Assembly: GCA_015501585.1 (NCBI GenBank)
Contig: JADNRY010000091.1
Location: forward strand, 1 to 64,000
DNA length: 64,000 nt
Direction of reading: 5' to 3'
Source: Rhodocollybia butyracea
Taxonomy: Eukaryota; Basidiomycota; Agaricomycetes; Agaricales; Omphalotaceae
This document shows, piece by piece, positions 33,457 to 44,989 of this stretch. The translations under genes were made by a program, and so were the position numbers. Below the pieces are notes generated by a model that had not been told where the DNA came from, made no database searches, and saw only the letters and a program-made list of their open reading frames with translations. Positions within the stretch are counted from its first letter, which is position 1; each line of letters starts with the position of its first letter.

Positions 33457-35025
33457 ATGGGTGTCCTTGTTGGACAAAAATAAATTATCAAGCTGGTGGC
33501 CCTTGATAGACATTCTTGGACCCTGATTGGGCATGCATTATCGTTTTTGTAGCATGATCACTGTCAAATTTTGAGTTTTGCACCATGATCACGATTCATT
33601 CTTAGGTATCCACAAAAAGGCAGATTATGTGACCATGATCCAGTAATGATGCATGATATTTCTGTGATCAGTCCCGAAAATTCCAATGTGGTAGCCCAAT
33701 AATTTGATTTTTCAATCATGATCATGATCACGGTAGGCATATCATTCTGCATGCCAACAATTTCATGATTTTCCCAGGTCTCCAATTTTCACGCATGATC
33801 TGAATTTTTTTTTGCGCACCATTCTTAAGATTTCTGCGCTTCACACCAGGTCTCCATTTTTCACGCATGATCTGAATTTTTTTGCGCACCATTCTTAAGA
33901 TTTCCAGGATTCCTACATTTTCAAGTTCTAGCAATAAGAAGCAAACTGTTACTTAGCGCTCAATATCCGGTACTAGGAACCGCTCACTTATCAGTGATGT
34001 CATATATTTGGCCTGATCACCTCAACCAGCCCATGTTCCAATGCTCTTCGGCGGATGGTACGGGATGAACAGTCAAAAACTGGAGCAATGTGAGTGGGTC
34101 CACGGAGCCGTAGACTAGTTTCAAGGAGTTCCCGGTCAATGTTCTTCCTTGGCCGGCCTCTCTGGCCAGTATGGATTACTTCAACAGGTGCCAGAGGTGT
34201 ATGCTCTGTAATGTCTTCTGACTTTGCAGAGGCTTCTTCCAGAGCAGTTGCCATGTTTTGAACGCCAGTATTGATAGTGTTGTATTCCAATGGGTCAAAC
34301 AAATGTTGATGCTTTGAGAGAGTAAGTTATAAGGATTTTTTATGAATAAAATGGCAATACACACTGCAGTGACTGTAGTTAAAAATACCTGTACTGACTG
34401 TTGATATCTTTGGATCTGAGAGATATCACCAGCCTGGATACGCAATGCCTGGGTGACACGAAGACCCAACTCATGGTATGAGTTGCGAATAGTTTGAGTT
34501 TGAAGTGAGAGATCTGCCGGGGGTGGTGCTTGTACAACAGATACAAAAAGCCATAAGAGATTAAAGATCCTCATGATAGTTGAGAAGGACACGCTAGGCA
34601 ATAAATTTTTCAGTAATGTTGTAATGATAGTAAATTTCAAATTTGATTCCAATCATGGTCACGATAACCCTGATCACAGTCTTAATAATCTCCATCTCAG
34701 TCTCAATAATCCCAATCACGGTCTCAATAATCCCAATCACAGTCTCAATAACCCCAATCATGGTCTCAATAATTCCAATCATGGTCTCAATAATCCCAGT
34801 CACGGTCATGTGAGTCAGGAATTTCTTTGACAATCATGGTCATGAAAATACCTCAATCATGGTTGATTTTTGTGCAGCCCGCTGGCTTATCTTTGCCACA
34901 GTATTCCTTAATATCATGACACATCTTGGTCTTGAAAATCTTAGTTTTTAAGCAATCATGACCAGATAATCACATTCAAGGTGGTAGTCAGGATAATCCA
35001 TTTGTGTCCAACAAGGACACTAAAA
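33457..35025 (-). mobile_element. 1.57-kb DNA transposon with GTGTCCTTGTTGGACA ends, inserted in the LINE
   Basis: Inverted repeats GTGTCCTTGTTGGACA (33461) and TGTCCAACAAGGACAC (ending 35020) lie a few bases inside a direct 7-bp duplication, catagct (33450-33456 and 35026-35032). Removing it restores the LINE frame (GAG CTA TGG). Subterminal DNA is packed with ATCATGATCA and GACCATGATC palindromes and, at 34660-34810, runs of CAATCATGGTCTCAATAA. It encodes only one small gene, so it is probably a deletion derivative. Confidence 0.75.
34000..34574 (-). CDS. HTH-domain N-terminal fragment of an rve/integrase-like transposase, intact small ORF
   Basis: Exons 34574-34389 and 34311-34000 splice cleanly (GTATTT..CTCAAAG, 77 nt) into 165 residues. 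The N-terminus is hydrophobic (MRIFNLLWLFVSVVQ). The middle looks helical (SYHELGLRVTQALRIQAGD). The end has RPRKNIDRELLETSLRLRGP and APVFDCSSRTIRRRALEHGL, a helix-turn-helix that in many mushroom proteins precedes an integrase-type (rve) catalytic domain. No catalytic domain follows; the frame stops at VEVIRPNI. It could bind element ends and act as a repressor or partner, but that is inference. An alternative is a neutral leftover of an internal deletion. Confidence 0.55.
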
Positions 35026-35117
35026 CATAGCTCGACAAGAATACAATCCATGCCTGCTGCTTTTCCTTTTTGGCTTGCTTTCGGGGCTGCAAGTACCTGT
35101 GACTCAGTGAGAAGACC

Positions 35118-35445
35118 TGACATTGTGTCAAACTGCCGACGTTTCCTGCTTACGGTTACATAACCCACTCCCGCCGCATTTCTGGTTCCGATACACTTCC
35201 TCTTTGCTTCCGTCTTACTTTTTCCTTAACTGGACACTTTCTATGAACCCGCCAGTCCATTCCCCATCATTCTTACAATCATACATATGCTTATGCCCAT
35301 CCTGCCGCTTCCGATTACGCCCACCATCGTCTTTTCATCCCTTGTACTTCTTTTGGCTATTCTTGTCTTTTCTACTCTTGGATTATTACCTATCGCTACT
35401 CCGGTCCTCGAGTACCCTTTATATAGTTCCGTACCATGTCAAGTA
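35118..35445 (+). mobile_element. LTR fragment (family of the 844-bp LTR element at 55774-60464)
   Basis: Begins TGTCAAACTGCCGACGTTTC and aligns by eye to the first 330 bp or so of the 844-bp LTR read on the minus strand (60464 downwards). It keeps the TATA region CCCTTTATATAGTTC. It is clearly diverged and truncated at about 35445. It abuts the LINE fragment. Confidence 0.8.
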
Positions 35446-35464
35446 TGCTGTTCAAAATTGCACA

Positions 35465-35730
35465 AAAATTGCCCACTGTAAAGTTTAAATGTCCCTCGTA
35501 AACATTTATTTTTTTGGCCCGTAACAACCCAGAAAACTTTGATTTTTTCCCAGAAAACTTTAAAATGTCCCCCCATAAACTTTGTGCCCCCCGTAAAACT
35601 TTGAACTGCCTGAAAAACTTCAAAAGGTGCCCCCGTAAACTTTGAATTTGCCGGAAAACTTTGTGGGGTTCCCCATGAAATGCCCGGAAAACTTTACATC
35701 ACCTACATACTGAAAACTTTAAAGTCTGTC
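35465..35730. repeat. Irregular AAACTTT-rich array
   Basis: About eleven AAACTTT or close variants occur in 270 bp, mostly as GTAAACTTTG or GAAAACTTTR, alternating with CCCCC runs and CCGGAAAAC motifs. Spacing is irregular (about 20-35 bp). Confidence 0.65.
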
Positions 35731-38056
35731 CGGGCCGGATCACCGGAAAACGGAGTGGAGTCACATGACAGCTGAAACACGCACAACATGGCGCCTCTCT
35801 ATCCATGGCTCCAGTAGTATTAGCTATGGTCAGTTCTTAAATCGAGGTTGCGATCTGTACTATTTACACGAGTGCAGAGATGAGAACGAATAAATTACTG
35901 ATTAAGGAAGGAAGGAAGGAATAAACCGACGCGGTCCCACTAAGAAACAGCTGGGAACAGCACAATTACGGCAGTGCATGAGGAAAATTTAACACAAAAT
36001 GCCATGTGTGACAACGGATTCAGAATCCAAATCAGAATCGCTATTATGAATCGGACTTTGCCTGTCGTAAATGCCTTTGGTAGACGAACGTGAATCTCAG
36101 TTGTTCGTATAACGGTACAACTGAGGGAGGAAAAACTACAAACTAGCTAATATAAATATTGAAGTCTCATATGTATGTGTAAGGATGGAGCGAAGATAGA
36201 CATGATAGGCGAGAATAGTAAGGCCAAAGCGTGAAATATTGATTGTACAAAGTACTACTCCAACACCTTTACTATGGTAAATTTCTTTTTGTTCATTCTC
36301 AATCAATACCTACAGTAACTTATGGCTTGAGGGTAAACTAATAGTCCACAGGCTCTATAGGTAAGTACTGACTTGTATAACAATTTATCCAGGCTATCTT
36401 CGCCTTGATACTCGATGTTCCAGGCCTGTAACATCATGTTTGATGCCAATTTTTAAGATAATGCCTTAAGGGGACAGATATCACTCTTATACCCGAGGCA
36501 TCGGAAGCTCACCTCATATCGGGACGTTCTGTAGCATTTACAATTCATATAAGCTTGTTTCAAGTGATCTTAATTTTCCTAAGCTTTCTGTTTAATGGGC
36601 ACTTGGGTGCAAGCACATCTATGTCTCCTCCTTGTACCTACTCCAAACTCATCTCTATGGCCGGGGGGCAGAAGGAAAATGAATCGGGAGGGCAGGGGAC
36701 GTCGACAGGGCCTGTTCGGACTCAGTTTGACCCCCCACTCCTGTCCTATGTCATGATGTTATGAAATATATTTTAAATGAAGCATTTAACCCGGCGGTGA
36801 TGGAACCGGGATCAGGGATCCGGGAAATACCTGTGAAGCCAGTAATCCGACGCCGTCGGATGCTCAAGCACTACCTCGGTTCGTTCCAGTGCTCTGGGGG
36901 CTCTGGTGCATTTTATTGCTGGCCCCAGATTGCTCCTGGTCTGTTCTAACTCATACACCCTAAAAAAAGCATTATCACAAGTGCAAGGCAGTAAGTACAA
37001 GCTCACAAGTTCTTGAATTTGCGGTTATATAAGCACGCCACGTGCATCATTTAAATGAATCCTTAATGCTGCTGCGCAGCAATCCCCGACTACAAGACAG
37101 ATCAATGTCTAGGCACTCCCTGTGTTACATTAATTTCTCTATTGGGTTTTTAGTTCACTTTGCTTTAGGAAGTGAGGTGCTTCCGTTGTAGCTGTTGAGT
37201 CGATGATGGCACATTGGCACCACTGCAATTCGGCACTGATACTGTTCCTACTCATTTACTTACTCAGGTACTCTAGAGATGTCTACCGGGTCTGTAAGTG
37301 TTGGAATAAATTTGTGCACTGTAAAGTAAGTAGTAGACTCAGCACGAATACTTCACGGAGTAAACGTCTATTATATACCTGTAAAGTAAGTAGTAGAACT
37401 AATACATGACAAGTAAACATATGATACAGCAATAAGAGAAGAACGAGCTCACCTCAGCACGAATACTTCACGGAGTAAATGTCTGAGGTAGCTTACATAC
37501 GCAGGTAGCTACAAGTACAGTAAGTTAGATAAGAACGGATACAAAAATAGAAATCTTCTCCTAATCTTACACGGGCCAAGTTTGCCCAGATACATTCTCA
37601 TTCAACAGTAAGTACCTGTACTGTAGTACAAGTATATGACCTGATATGAAGGTCGAACCAGTATACACTTATCCCTTATTGTATGAGCCTCACGGCTCTG
37701 AGTCCCCGCTGCACCGCAGTTAACTGACACCTTCGACTTGCTGGCTGCTACCCACAAGCTGGCCCTGGTGCTGCACCAGTTCTGTGCTGAAATCCAGTGA
37801 TCCGTTGGGGATCCGTCTAGTTCATGGTCTAGTTGTTTTATTTATGGAGCTCAAACGACTGCCCAATTTCTCAGATGTAATTAAGCTGCTCACTTCCTGT
37901 AATAAAAAATCACAGGAAAGACAATAAAAATTCATTTTGACTTCATTGTTCAGCAAAAAGCTTCCCTGGTACTAAACAGATCAACAGAAACTAAGAAAAG
38001 AAATGATTTTTGTTACTGACACAAGGAGTTCCAAACCAGAGCCTGATTCTGGCCTG
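35731..38056. other. Non-coding interval, no gene recognised
   Basis: No recognisable domain. Short frames lack introns and families. A direct repeat pair (37340-37370, 37455-37485) and AAGTAAGTA-type motifs lie at 37318-37485. Possibly a graveyard of old LTR sequence. Confidence 0.4.
37318..37485. repeat. Interspersed direct repeats
   Basis: AGCACGAATACTTCACGGAG occurs at 37341 and 37456. CTGTAAAGTAAGTAGTAGA occurs at about 37319 and 37380. The two repeats interleave, suggesting local duplication. Confidence 0.6.
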
Positions 38057-38061
38057 ATTAC

Positions 38062-38289
38062 CATTGTAAATATCCGGCGCAGGGACTGAAGTAGCCGTGA
38101 AGCTCAAGAGAAAGAAGAGACTAGATTAGAGGACGGTAGGTACTGGCCTCAGAGAAGGCTTATATACTGTTTACACTGAATAGTAAATATTAAAGGTGGT
38201 CCGGTACATACAAAGCATCAGTAACTGGATAGGTAATGATTGGTAAGTACTGCCAGAGTTGTATCACGTCCGATCGGCAAAATACAACA
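38062..38289 (-). mobile_element. Solo LTR (228 bp), family A, second copy
   Basis: Matches 8451-8688 in reverse orientation (shared CCCTGCGCCGGATATTTAC and GATACAACTCTGG). It is flanked by the 5-bp duplication attac (38057-38061, 38290-38294). Its TATA box AGTATATAAGCC is kept. Confidence 0.85.
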
Positions 38290-38576
38290 ATTACATCTCT
38301 CCTGACTCCTTAGTTCTTATTTAATACTGGTCCACCAAGGTCCACCGTGACTCAGTTTAAAAACCTGTTCAACAAGTAGGTGGCAGTGTAATATGTGTGT
38401 GGTAGTTGTAGTTAAGTTTGCCTTTCCAGTAGCCCAGCCAATGGAATGAGGCTTATTATAGTGAGAAGAAAGTGAGAAAAGCCCCATACTTACTACAAAA
38501 ACTGAAAAAACTATGTCCTCATAGCAGTTTTTGATTAGGGATTTACCACAAAGAGAACCTTAGACCAATAGGCTGA

Positions 38577-38637
38577 TCTCTTCTGTCTCTTGAGCCTCAC
38601 AGCTCCTTCAGTCCCTGCGCCGGATATTTACAACAGA
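38577..38637 (+). mobile_element. 3' fragment of a family A LTR and adjoining unassigned sequence
   Basis: TCTCTTGAGCCTCAC through CCCTGCGCCGGATATTTACA, then ACA, repeats the 3' 60 bp of the solo LTRs. The following 700 bp could be the internal region of that element, but no domain is recognisable. Confidence 0.6.
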
Positions 38638-39557
38638 TGTGTTCTGGATTGGTTCCGGATATCCAGATCTTCACAGAATTTGATGGGAAATTCAGTGATG
38701 ACATTCAATGGTCAGAATGGGACCAGAAGCAGGGCAGGAACAAGTATTCTTGCCCAACCATGAAGGTTCAAGGTATAAGTAATCTGAGCAATCAGAGTCC
38801 CACCTGAGCTGAACTTACAAGGGAAATTATTGGTATCAAGGATGGCTCAACTCAGTTACTGACCTAAAAATACACACCAACTCAAAAACATTTATCCAAG
38901 GTTTGACAACACACTCTCGAAAATGGGACGACAGGGACTCATTGGGAGAAGAAAATATGCGCTACCTGCAATGCTGCGAGGACAAAGAGCAACAGCATCA
39001 CTAAAATGGTTAAAAGGACATAATATAAACTTGTTGATCTGAATATCAAGCCAGCATTTAAGCTATTGGGTATAAGACTCAACAAGGTCTCAGTCCCTCA
39101 CATACATGATCCACAAAACAAATCTACCACCTATATACATATTCTATCATTGCAGTTTGAACAAAGCTCAGAGTGGATGTATAACCAAAGGTCTACTCAA
39201 AAACACCTGGAAGAACATTCTCCAGGAGATATATATTCCCTCCGCATGGTTATGGAGGGAATGAGGGTTCTAGTAGTGCATTGTGCTGCAGTATGAATTG
39301 AGGGTATATGCCTTTTATCTTATTTCTATGGCTTTGCTACTGTTGAAGAGTGTAGGAGAGACTGAGCGCGTAGTCCCACACAGGGTGTTATCCTAGCACT
39401 TGTGCATAATGCTAAGTGGCCTGCAAATGATAACGGCGGGAAGGAAACGACTTTGTCATTTGCCCGAAGGTACTTTGAGGTTGTTAGTGACATGAGTCAC
39501 TGACAAGCAACGTTCCAAAAAAAACATTCAAGAGTAGCTCAGGAGAGCTCAGGCTGA

Positions 39558-40078
39558 CAAGGGGTGCCCGGGATGTGAACCCGTTACATTGGGTCAATTT
39601 TTTTTTTTAAGGACCCAGTGAGGGAGACCGACCGACCAAAAAGCTTATGTAAACTGCCATATTAGGAATTTTTTTCCCATCGGAGGTCAAAGCTAGCAAT
39701 CCCTACACCACATGAGCACCTTATAAATACCAGATATTGATTGTACATACCCATACAGGCTACCATGTAGATGCTACTTACCTTCAACTTTCAGTGGGAA
39801 CCCCAGTCCTGAAGTTTGCCAAGTTCAAAATACAGTGGTAGTACCAGTAGTACTGTTAGGATGAGTTGCAAACCACTGTCACCCTTTACATGCCTTTTAA
39901 AGGCTAAATAGTCGCTGTAGCATTAATTATGTGTGATTAGCATGTTTCAGGCCCCTAAAATAAGTTTCAGAATGCATATATCTGCATGAAATATGGATGT
40001 CAATTTTTTTTCAAGACCTCACTCAAGGGACCGACCGACCGACCCAATATCACGGGTTCACGGTCCGGGCACCCCTTT
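39558..40078. mobile_element. hAT-like MITE (521 bp), CAAGGGGTGCCCGG ends
   Basis: Inverted ends (CAAGGGGTGCCCGGGATGTG at left, AAAGGGGTGCCCGGACCGTG inverted at right) continue through GAACCCGT and ATTGGGTC. They are flanked by a perfect 8-bp duplication, caggctga (39550-39557, 40079-40086). Subterminal GACCGACCGACC repeats and T runs are mirrored. No coding region. Confidence 0.85.
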
Positions 40079-40086
40079 CAGGCTGA

Positions 40087-41100
40087 GGTATTGGATCGGG
40101 CAGGAAGGAAGTTTAGCAATGCGGAAACGAACTAACCGGCATGCCGGCTTAACATCAGGTCAGAAAGAAAAGCCCAATCTTGAGCCTGATCTAGTGACTT
40201 TCGAAGACTCCAACATTTTACTTGTTTGTCACCTACAAGACCCTCCCTTTCCCTTCAATTAGAGTTGAGGAAGCGGGAAATTTCAAGACACCCCTGGTTT
40301 TACAATTAACTCAAGCTGATGTTCGTACAAAGATCTGGAGATCAGAAGATTGGCTATCAAGAAATAGACTAGCCCAATAACCGGCATTATTAACATGACC
40401 TTTTCCAGGTTAGCACCTACTCAAGGGATAGCTGTAAGTACTAAATTCAGTATCAATAGCATGTTGTATTATAAATGCTAGAGGCTCTTATCATAATGAA
40501 TATTGTGAAAGCAGCTCAAAAGAGGGGAAGTACGAGGAACAAGAAGAATTGCCATGCCTTGGCAATGCCGGTAGGTCATATGCGCCTGCATAGCCTAGTT
40601 GGGCATGAGCCTCCCGGCAGTGATCCAAAACGTTCATGGTTGATGGAGATCATCGAAAAATAGACGAGCCGGCATAGCGGCTCGACATGAAACAACTGGC
40701 ACGGCGGCTGAAGTTCAGGTGGGAAAGAACTACCCCATCTGGCAGTTTTTGAAGAATCCAACACTCAATTGGCACCTACAAGACCCTCCCTTCCCTTCGG
40801 TCAGAGTCGGGGATGAGACCGGCGCGATGATAATACCATCATGTACGGGCAGGTCAACACGCTGTCAGCACCTAACAGCTCATGCGCAAAGGGCTCTATA
40901 ATAAGTTTTGCTTGATAGGGCTATTGTCTGCTGCCCACTCACAGTGAAGTGAGTAACATTGCAGGCATTAAAACTGACCAAGGAGCAGTCAGCGCGCGCG
41001 TAATGTGATTAAAAATTCTACATGCCAACAGGCGCTCATGTGCGGAGCGCCCATATAGCCTACAGTGCATGAAATACTTACAATGTCAGGGCAACCCTAT
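40087..41100. other. Non-coding interval with a diverged direct duplication
   Basis: Segments at about 40190-40265 and 40745-40805 share GAAGAMTCCAACA and CACCTACAAGACCCTCCC, suggesting an old duplication about 550 bp apart. No gene seen. Confidence 0.45.
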
Positions 41101-41109
41101 CAATGATGA

Positions 41110-41699
41110 AAATTGCCAATGATGTATGTAATTTGCAGCATAGTAAATGCCGTTTTTATTTGGTCACATCAAACCGGGAAATGGCCGACTTGGACAGGTC
41201 TGCAACCCTGAGGAAAAGACTCAAAAGTTGGGGTTGCCGATTTAGAGGGGGTTGCCGCTGTCCAACTGGGTTGCCAAATAGAATAATCCGGTATTGGGAC
41301 AGTTGTTGGACAGCATATGTGATGTCGGGTCTGGTTCCGATGGCTAGGTATATTAGACTGAGCGGCGCATGGGAGATTTCAGAGTTGTCGTAGATCATCT
41401 TCCAAAATGGAGTCAAGATCGGGTTTTCGGAGTTTCAGGCCTGAATCCATTGGAGTGTCAACAGGGTAGGCATCAGCTTGTCCAAATTGTGCAATGATAC
41501 GGTCAATTAATGCTGTTTGGGATAGTGAAACTGTTCTTTTAACTCGGTCCCATAGAATCGCAATGCCAACACAGAATCTCGCATTACCCAGTGCCAATAT
41601 GGTCCATTTTTATTTCATCTCCTCCTTAAACCTCTCATTCTCCTCCTCTGTGTCTGCAATGGTTAAGATTTGCTCAAATCCTTTGAATACAAGGCACAC
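41110..41699 (-). pseudogene. Ty1/Copia reverse transcriptase/RNase H fragment
   Basis: Minus-strand frames read VCLVFKGFEQILTIADTEEE, ALGNARFCVGIAILWDR, LSQTALIDRIIAQFGQ and TPMDSGLKLRKPD, then, after a frameshift near 41400, YLAIGTRPDITYAVQQLSQY. This last block is a hallmark at the RT/RNase H junction of fungal Copia elements. It is cut exactly at 41700 by the foldback element. The YVDD box and the rest of pol are missing. Confidence 0.8.
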
Positions 41700-44600
41700 C
41701 AGTTCAGTCACCCACATATTTGGTCTTATTAGTCTACACTTTTGTTACATTGACCTTACTAAAAAGACCCAAAAACCTAGGCAAAACCCGGGCAGCTAGG
41801 TCAGGTTGGTCTTTTCCTGGGGTTGGTAGGTCATGGTCTGCAGGGCATGGTCTAGGTGAGGGAGGGGATGGTCTAGGAGGAGGAGGGTATAGTCTAGGAG
41901 GGGGAGATATAGTTCGTTTAAGAGGTGTAGGGTGAAAGTGGAGGATGGTGAGATAGAGAATATAAGCAAGAATGAAATATCATAGAATCATGACTTGAAA
42001 TGTTTAGTAACATATTGAGATTATTGGGATTTTTTGCATATCTGTAGATTATGACAAGATCAAGCTAAGTCACAGTGCCCTGTTCTGGGTTGTCAGGCAA
42101 GCATGTGACTTACCTGACCTAGCTGATTGAGGTCATGACCCAAGCCAATTTAAAAATTACTAAATTAGGAAATTTTTTCCATTTTTGCAGTGGATGAGGT
42201 CAAAGCTGTTTTTATTACCAAATAAGGCAATTTTCCAAACACCTTAACCAGTTTTATGTTTTTTTAATAGAGTTAGATACATTTGAAAATTTTTATAAAT
42301 TACTATATTAGGCAATTTTTCAAAGACTTTTATTCTTATTAGCTGCAGTGGATGAGGCCAAAGCTGTTTTCATTGCCTAATTGACAGTGAAAATTTGCAG
42401 TGGATGAGGTCAAAGCTCATTTCATTACTTATTTGTAAAAATGACAAATCTTTTGCAGTGGATGAGGTCAAAGCTGTTTTCACTACCCAATTAAGAAATG
42501 ACAAAACTGAACACACAAACTGTGTACACTCTTTTCCTAAGGACAATAGCTTGTGGTAGACATCCAGACCTTTTGCTTATACACAGAATAGGTTGCTCAC
42601 CTAAAATGAAGCCAATCCTGTGGTGGGAAAGGGGCTGGATTGCAAAATATTTTTTGGATAACCTTTGATTGTAGTGGATGAGGCCAAAGCTGTATGCCCA
42701 TAAAAGGAAATCAATGAATAGTGTTGAGTCTAAAGATTGCTTGATATAACATGCAGATTGGCATGGATAAGGGTGATCCTTTTCATCCCCTGATGCCCTG
42801 ATGTGCTGTCTACCCTTTCTGAGTCTCAGATATATTTAGATGGCCACTGGGAGATCAGTCTTTATTGATCTTTGAACTTTCTCATCAAAAACCCTCATTT
42901 TTTCGAAATTAGAGGATAAGTATCAGAGCATCCAGGGCAGGGTGGGCCACAGGCTTCTAGGACATTGTACCCTGGTATAATAGGTACATTTAGACGACTC
43001 AGGAGTAGCTTATACTGTCCTGGGAGAGTGGATAATAAGTGATACCTGTCTAATTAGGCATAAATTTCGCTTTTTTGCCTGTTAAATCATTAATAGTGGG
43101 AGCTGTAGGCAAGAGAAGACTGTCTAGCTTGGCATATAGCATGCTAGGAATACATAGATTGATATCAGAACCTTTTCCTGATAACCCCTTCCCTTATCTT
43201 GATGTACCAGTACTCCTGGGTTCTTAAGTGTCTGATACTTGTGTCAAACTTATCATCACATGTTGAACTCAGATAGTGAGAATATTTTGTTATAGACATG
43301 CTATATCAAGTCCTGGTACACTATTCCTCGAGTTTCTCCTCAATCCCTTGCCTACAGCTGCCTCTATTAATGATTTGATGGTCCAAAAAGCGAAATTTAT
43401 GCATACATATACAGAGATCAATTATTACCCACTCTCCCAGGACAGTATAAGCTACTCCTGAGTCGTCTAAATGTACCTATTATACCAGGGTACAATGTCC
43501 TAGAAGCCTGTGGCCCACCCTGCCCTGGATGCTCTGATACTTATCCTCTAATTTCGAAAAAATGAGGGTTTTTGATGAGAAAGTTCAAAGATCAATAAAG
43601 ACTGATCTCCCAGTGGCCATCTAAATATATCTGAGACTCAGAAAGGGTAGACAGCACATCAGGGCATCAGGGGATGAAAAGGATCACCCTTATCCATGCC
43701 AATCTGCATGTTATATCAAGCAATCTTTAGACTCAACACTTTTCATTGATTTCCTTTTATGGGCATACAGCTTTGGCCTCATCCACTACAATCAAAGGTT
43801 ATCCAAAAAATATTTTGCAATCCAGCCCCTTCCCACCACAGGATTGGCTTCATTTTAGGTGAGCAACCTATTCTGTGTATAAACAAAAGGTCTGGATGTC
43901 TACCACAAGCTATTGTCCTTAGGAAAAGAGTGTACACAGTTTGTGTGTTCAGTTTTGTCATTTCTTAATTAGGTAGTGAAAACAGCTTTGACCTCATCCA
44001 CTGCAAAAGATTTGTCATTTTACAAATAAGTAATGAAATCAGCTTTGACCTCATCCACTGCAAATTTGTCACTTCTCAATTAGGCAATGAAAACAGCTTT
44101 GGCCTCATCCACTGCAAAAGTTTTGAAATTGCCTAATTAAGAATTAAAAGTCTATTGAAATAAAATTGCCTAATATAGTAATTTATACAAATTTCCAAAT
44201 GTATTTAACTCTATTAAAAAAACATAAAACCGGTTAAGGTGTTTGAAAATTGCCTTATTTGGTAATAAAAACAGCTTTGACCTCATCCACTGCAAAAATG
44301 GAAAAAATTTCCTAATTTAGTAATTTTTAAATTGGCTTGGGTCATGACTTAGGCCAGGTAGGTCATGACCTAGTCCACCCAGGTCATGACCTAGTTCATC
44401 CAGGTCATGGCCTAGGTCAAGTAGGTCATGACCTGAATCAGCTAGGTCAGGTAAGTCACATTCTTACCTGACAACCCAGAACAGGGCACCGTGACTTAGC
44501 TTGATCTTGTCATAATCTACAGATATGTAAAAAATCCCAATAATCCCAATATGTTACTACACATTTCTTGTCATGATTCTATGATATTTCATTCTTGCTT

Positions 44601-44984
44601 ATATTTTCTATCTCACCATCCTCCACTCTCACCCTACACGTCTTAAACTAACTATATATCCCCCTCCTAGACCATAACCTCCTCCTCCTAGACTATACCC
44701 TCCCCCTCCTAGACCATCCCCTCCCTCACCTAGACCATGCCCTGCCCCACCTAGGCCATATCCTATCTCACCCCAGGCCATGACCTACCAACCCCAGGAA
44801 AAGACCAACCTGACCTAGGTCATGACCAATTTTTTAGGTCATGACCTAATTCCCAGGTCATGACCTAAATCCCAAGGTCATGACCTGGCTGCCCGGGTTT
44901 TGCCTAGGTTTTTGGGTCTTTTTAGTAAGGTCAATGTAACAAAAGTGCAGACTAATAAGACCAAATATGTGGTTGCCTGAAGTG
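41700..44984. mobile_element. 3.3-kb non-coding giant foldback element
   Basis: The left end CAGTTCAGTCACCCACATAT and right end (inverted) CACTTCAGGCAACCACATAT continue as near-perfect inverted arms of about 1.4 kb around a centre near 43240. Arms contain repeated GCAGTGGATGAGGTCAAAGC units with TTCATTRCCTAATTA spacers (42180-42500, 43950-44310) and GGTCATGACC palindromes. No reading frame of note. Flanking 8-mers differ (aggcacac versus gcagttac), so no clean duplication. It shares ends and arms with 17905-27561 and is probably its non-autonomous relative. Confidence 0.78.
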
Positions 44985-44989
44985 GCAGT

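Larger units (their letters stand above)
29937..35117 (-). mobile_element. 5'-truncated LINE (non-LTR retrotransposon) with A-tail
   Basis: The minus strand encodes RT, a Cys-containing/linker region and an RNase-H-like region, and ends in an A tract (T run at 29937-29951 on the plus strand). The 5' part is missing: the RT starts at about 35117 with SQKGKAAGMDCILVEL, directly beside an LTR fragment. A 1.57-kb DNA element (33457-35025) is inserted in the RT; without it CILVEL runs into WQKLHCRFIEDQAQ. Stops at 32205-32207, 31619 and about 31500, and frame changes near 33010 and 30930, show it is dead. Confidence 0.82.

Noticed and set aside
34594..34833. Ile/Thr/Glu repeat peptide as a real protein
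   Set aside because: It is the translation of a simple CAATCATGGTCTCAATAA-type subterminal repeat of the DNA element.
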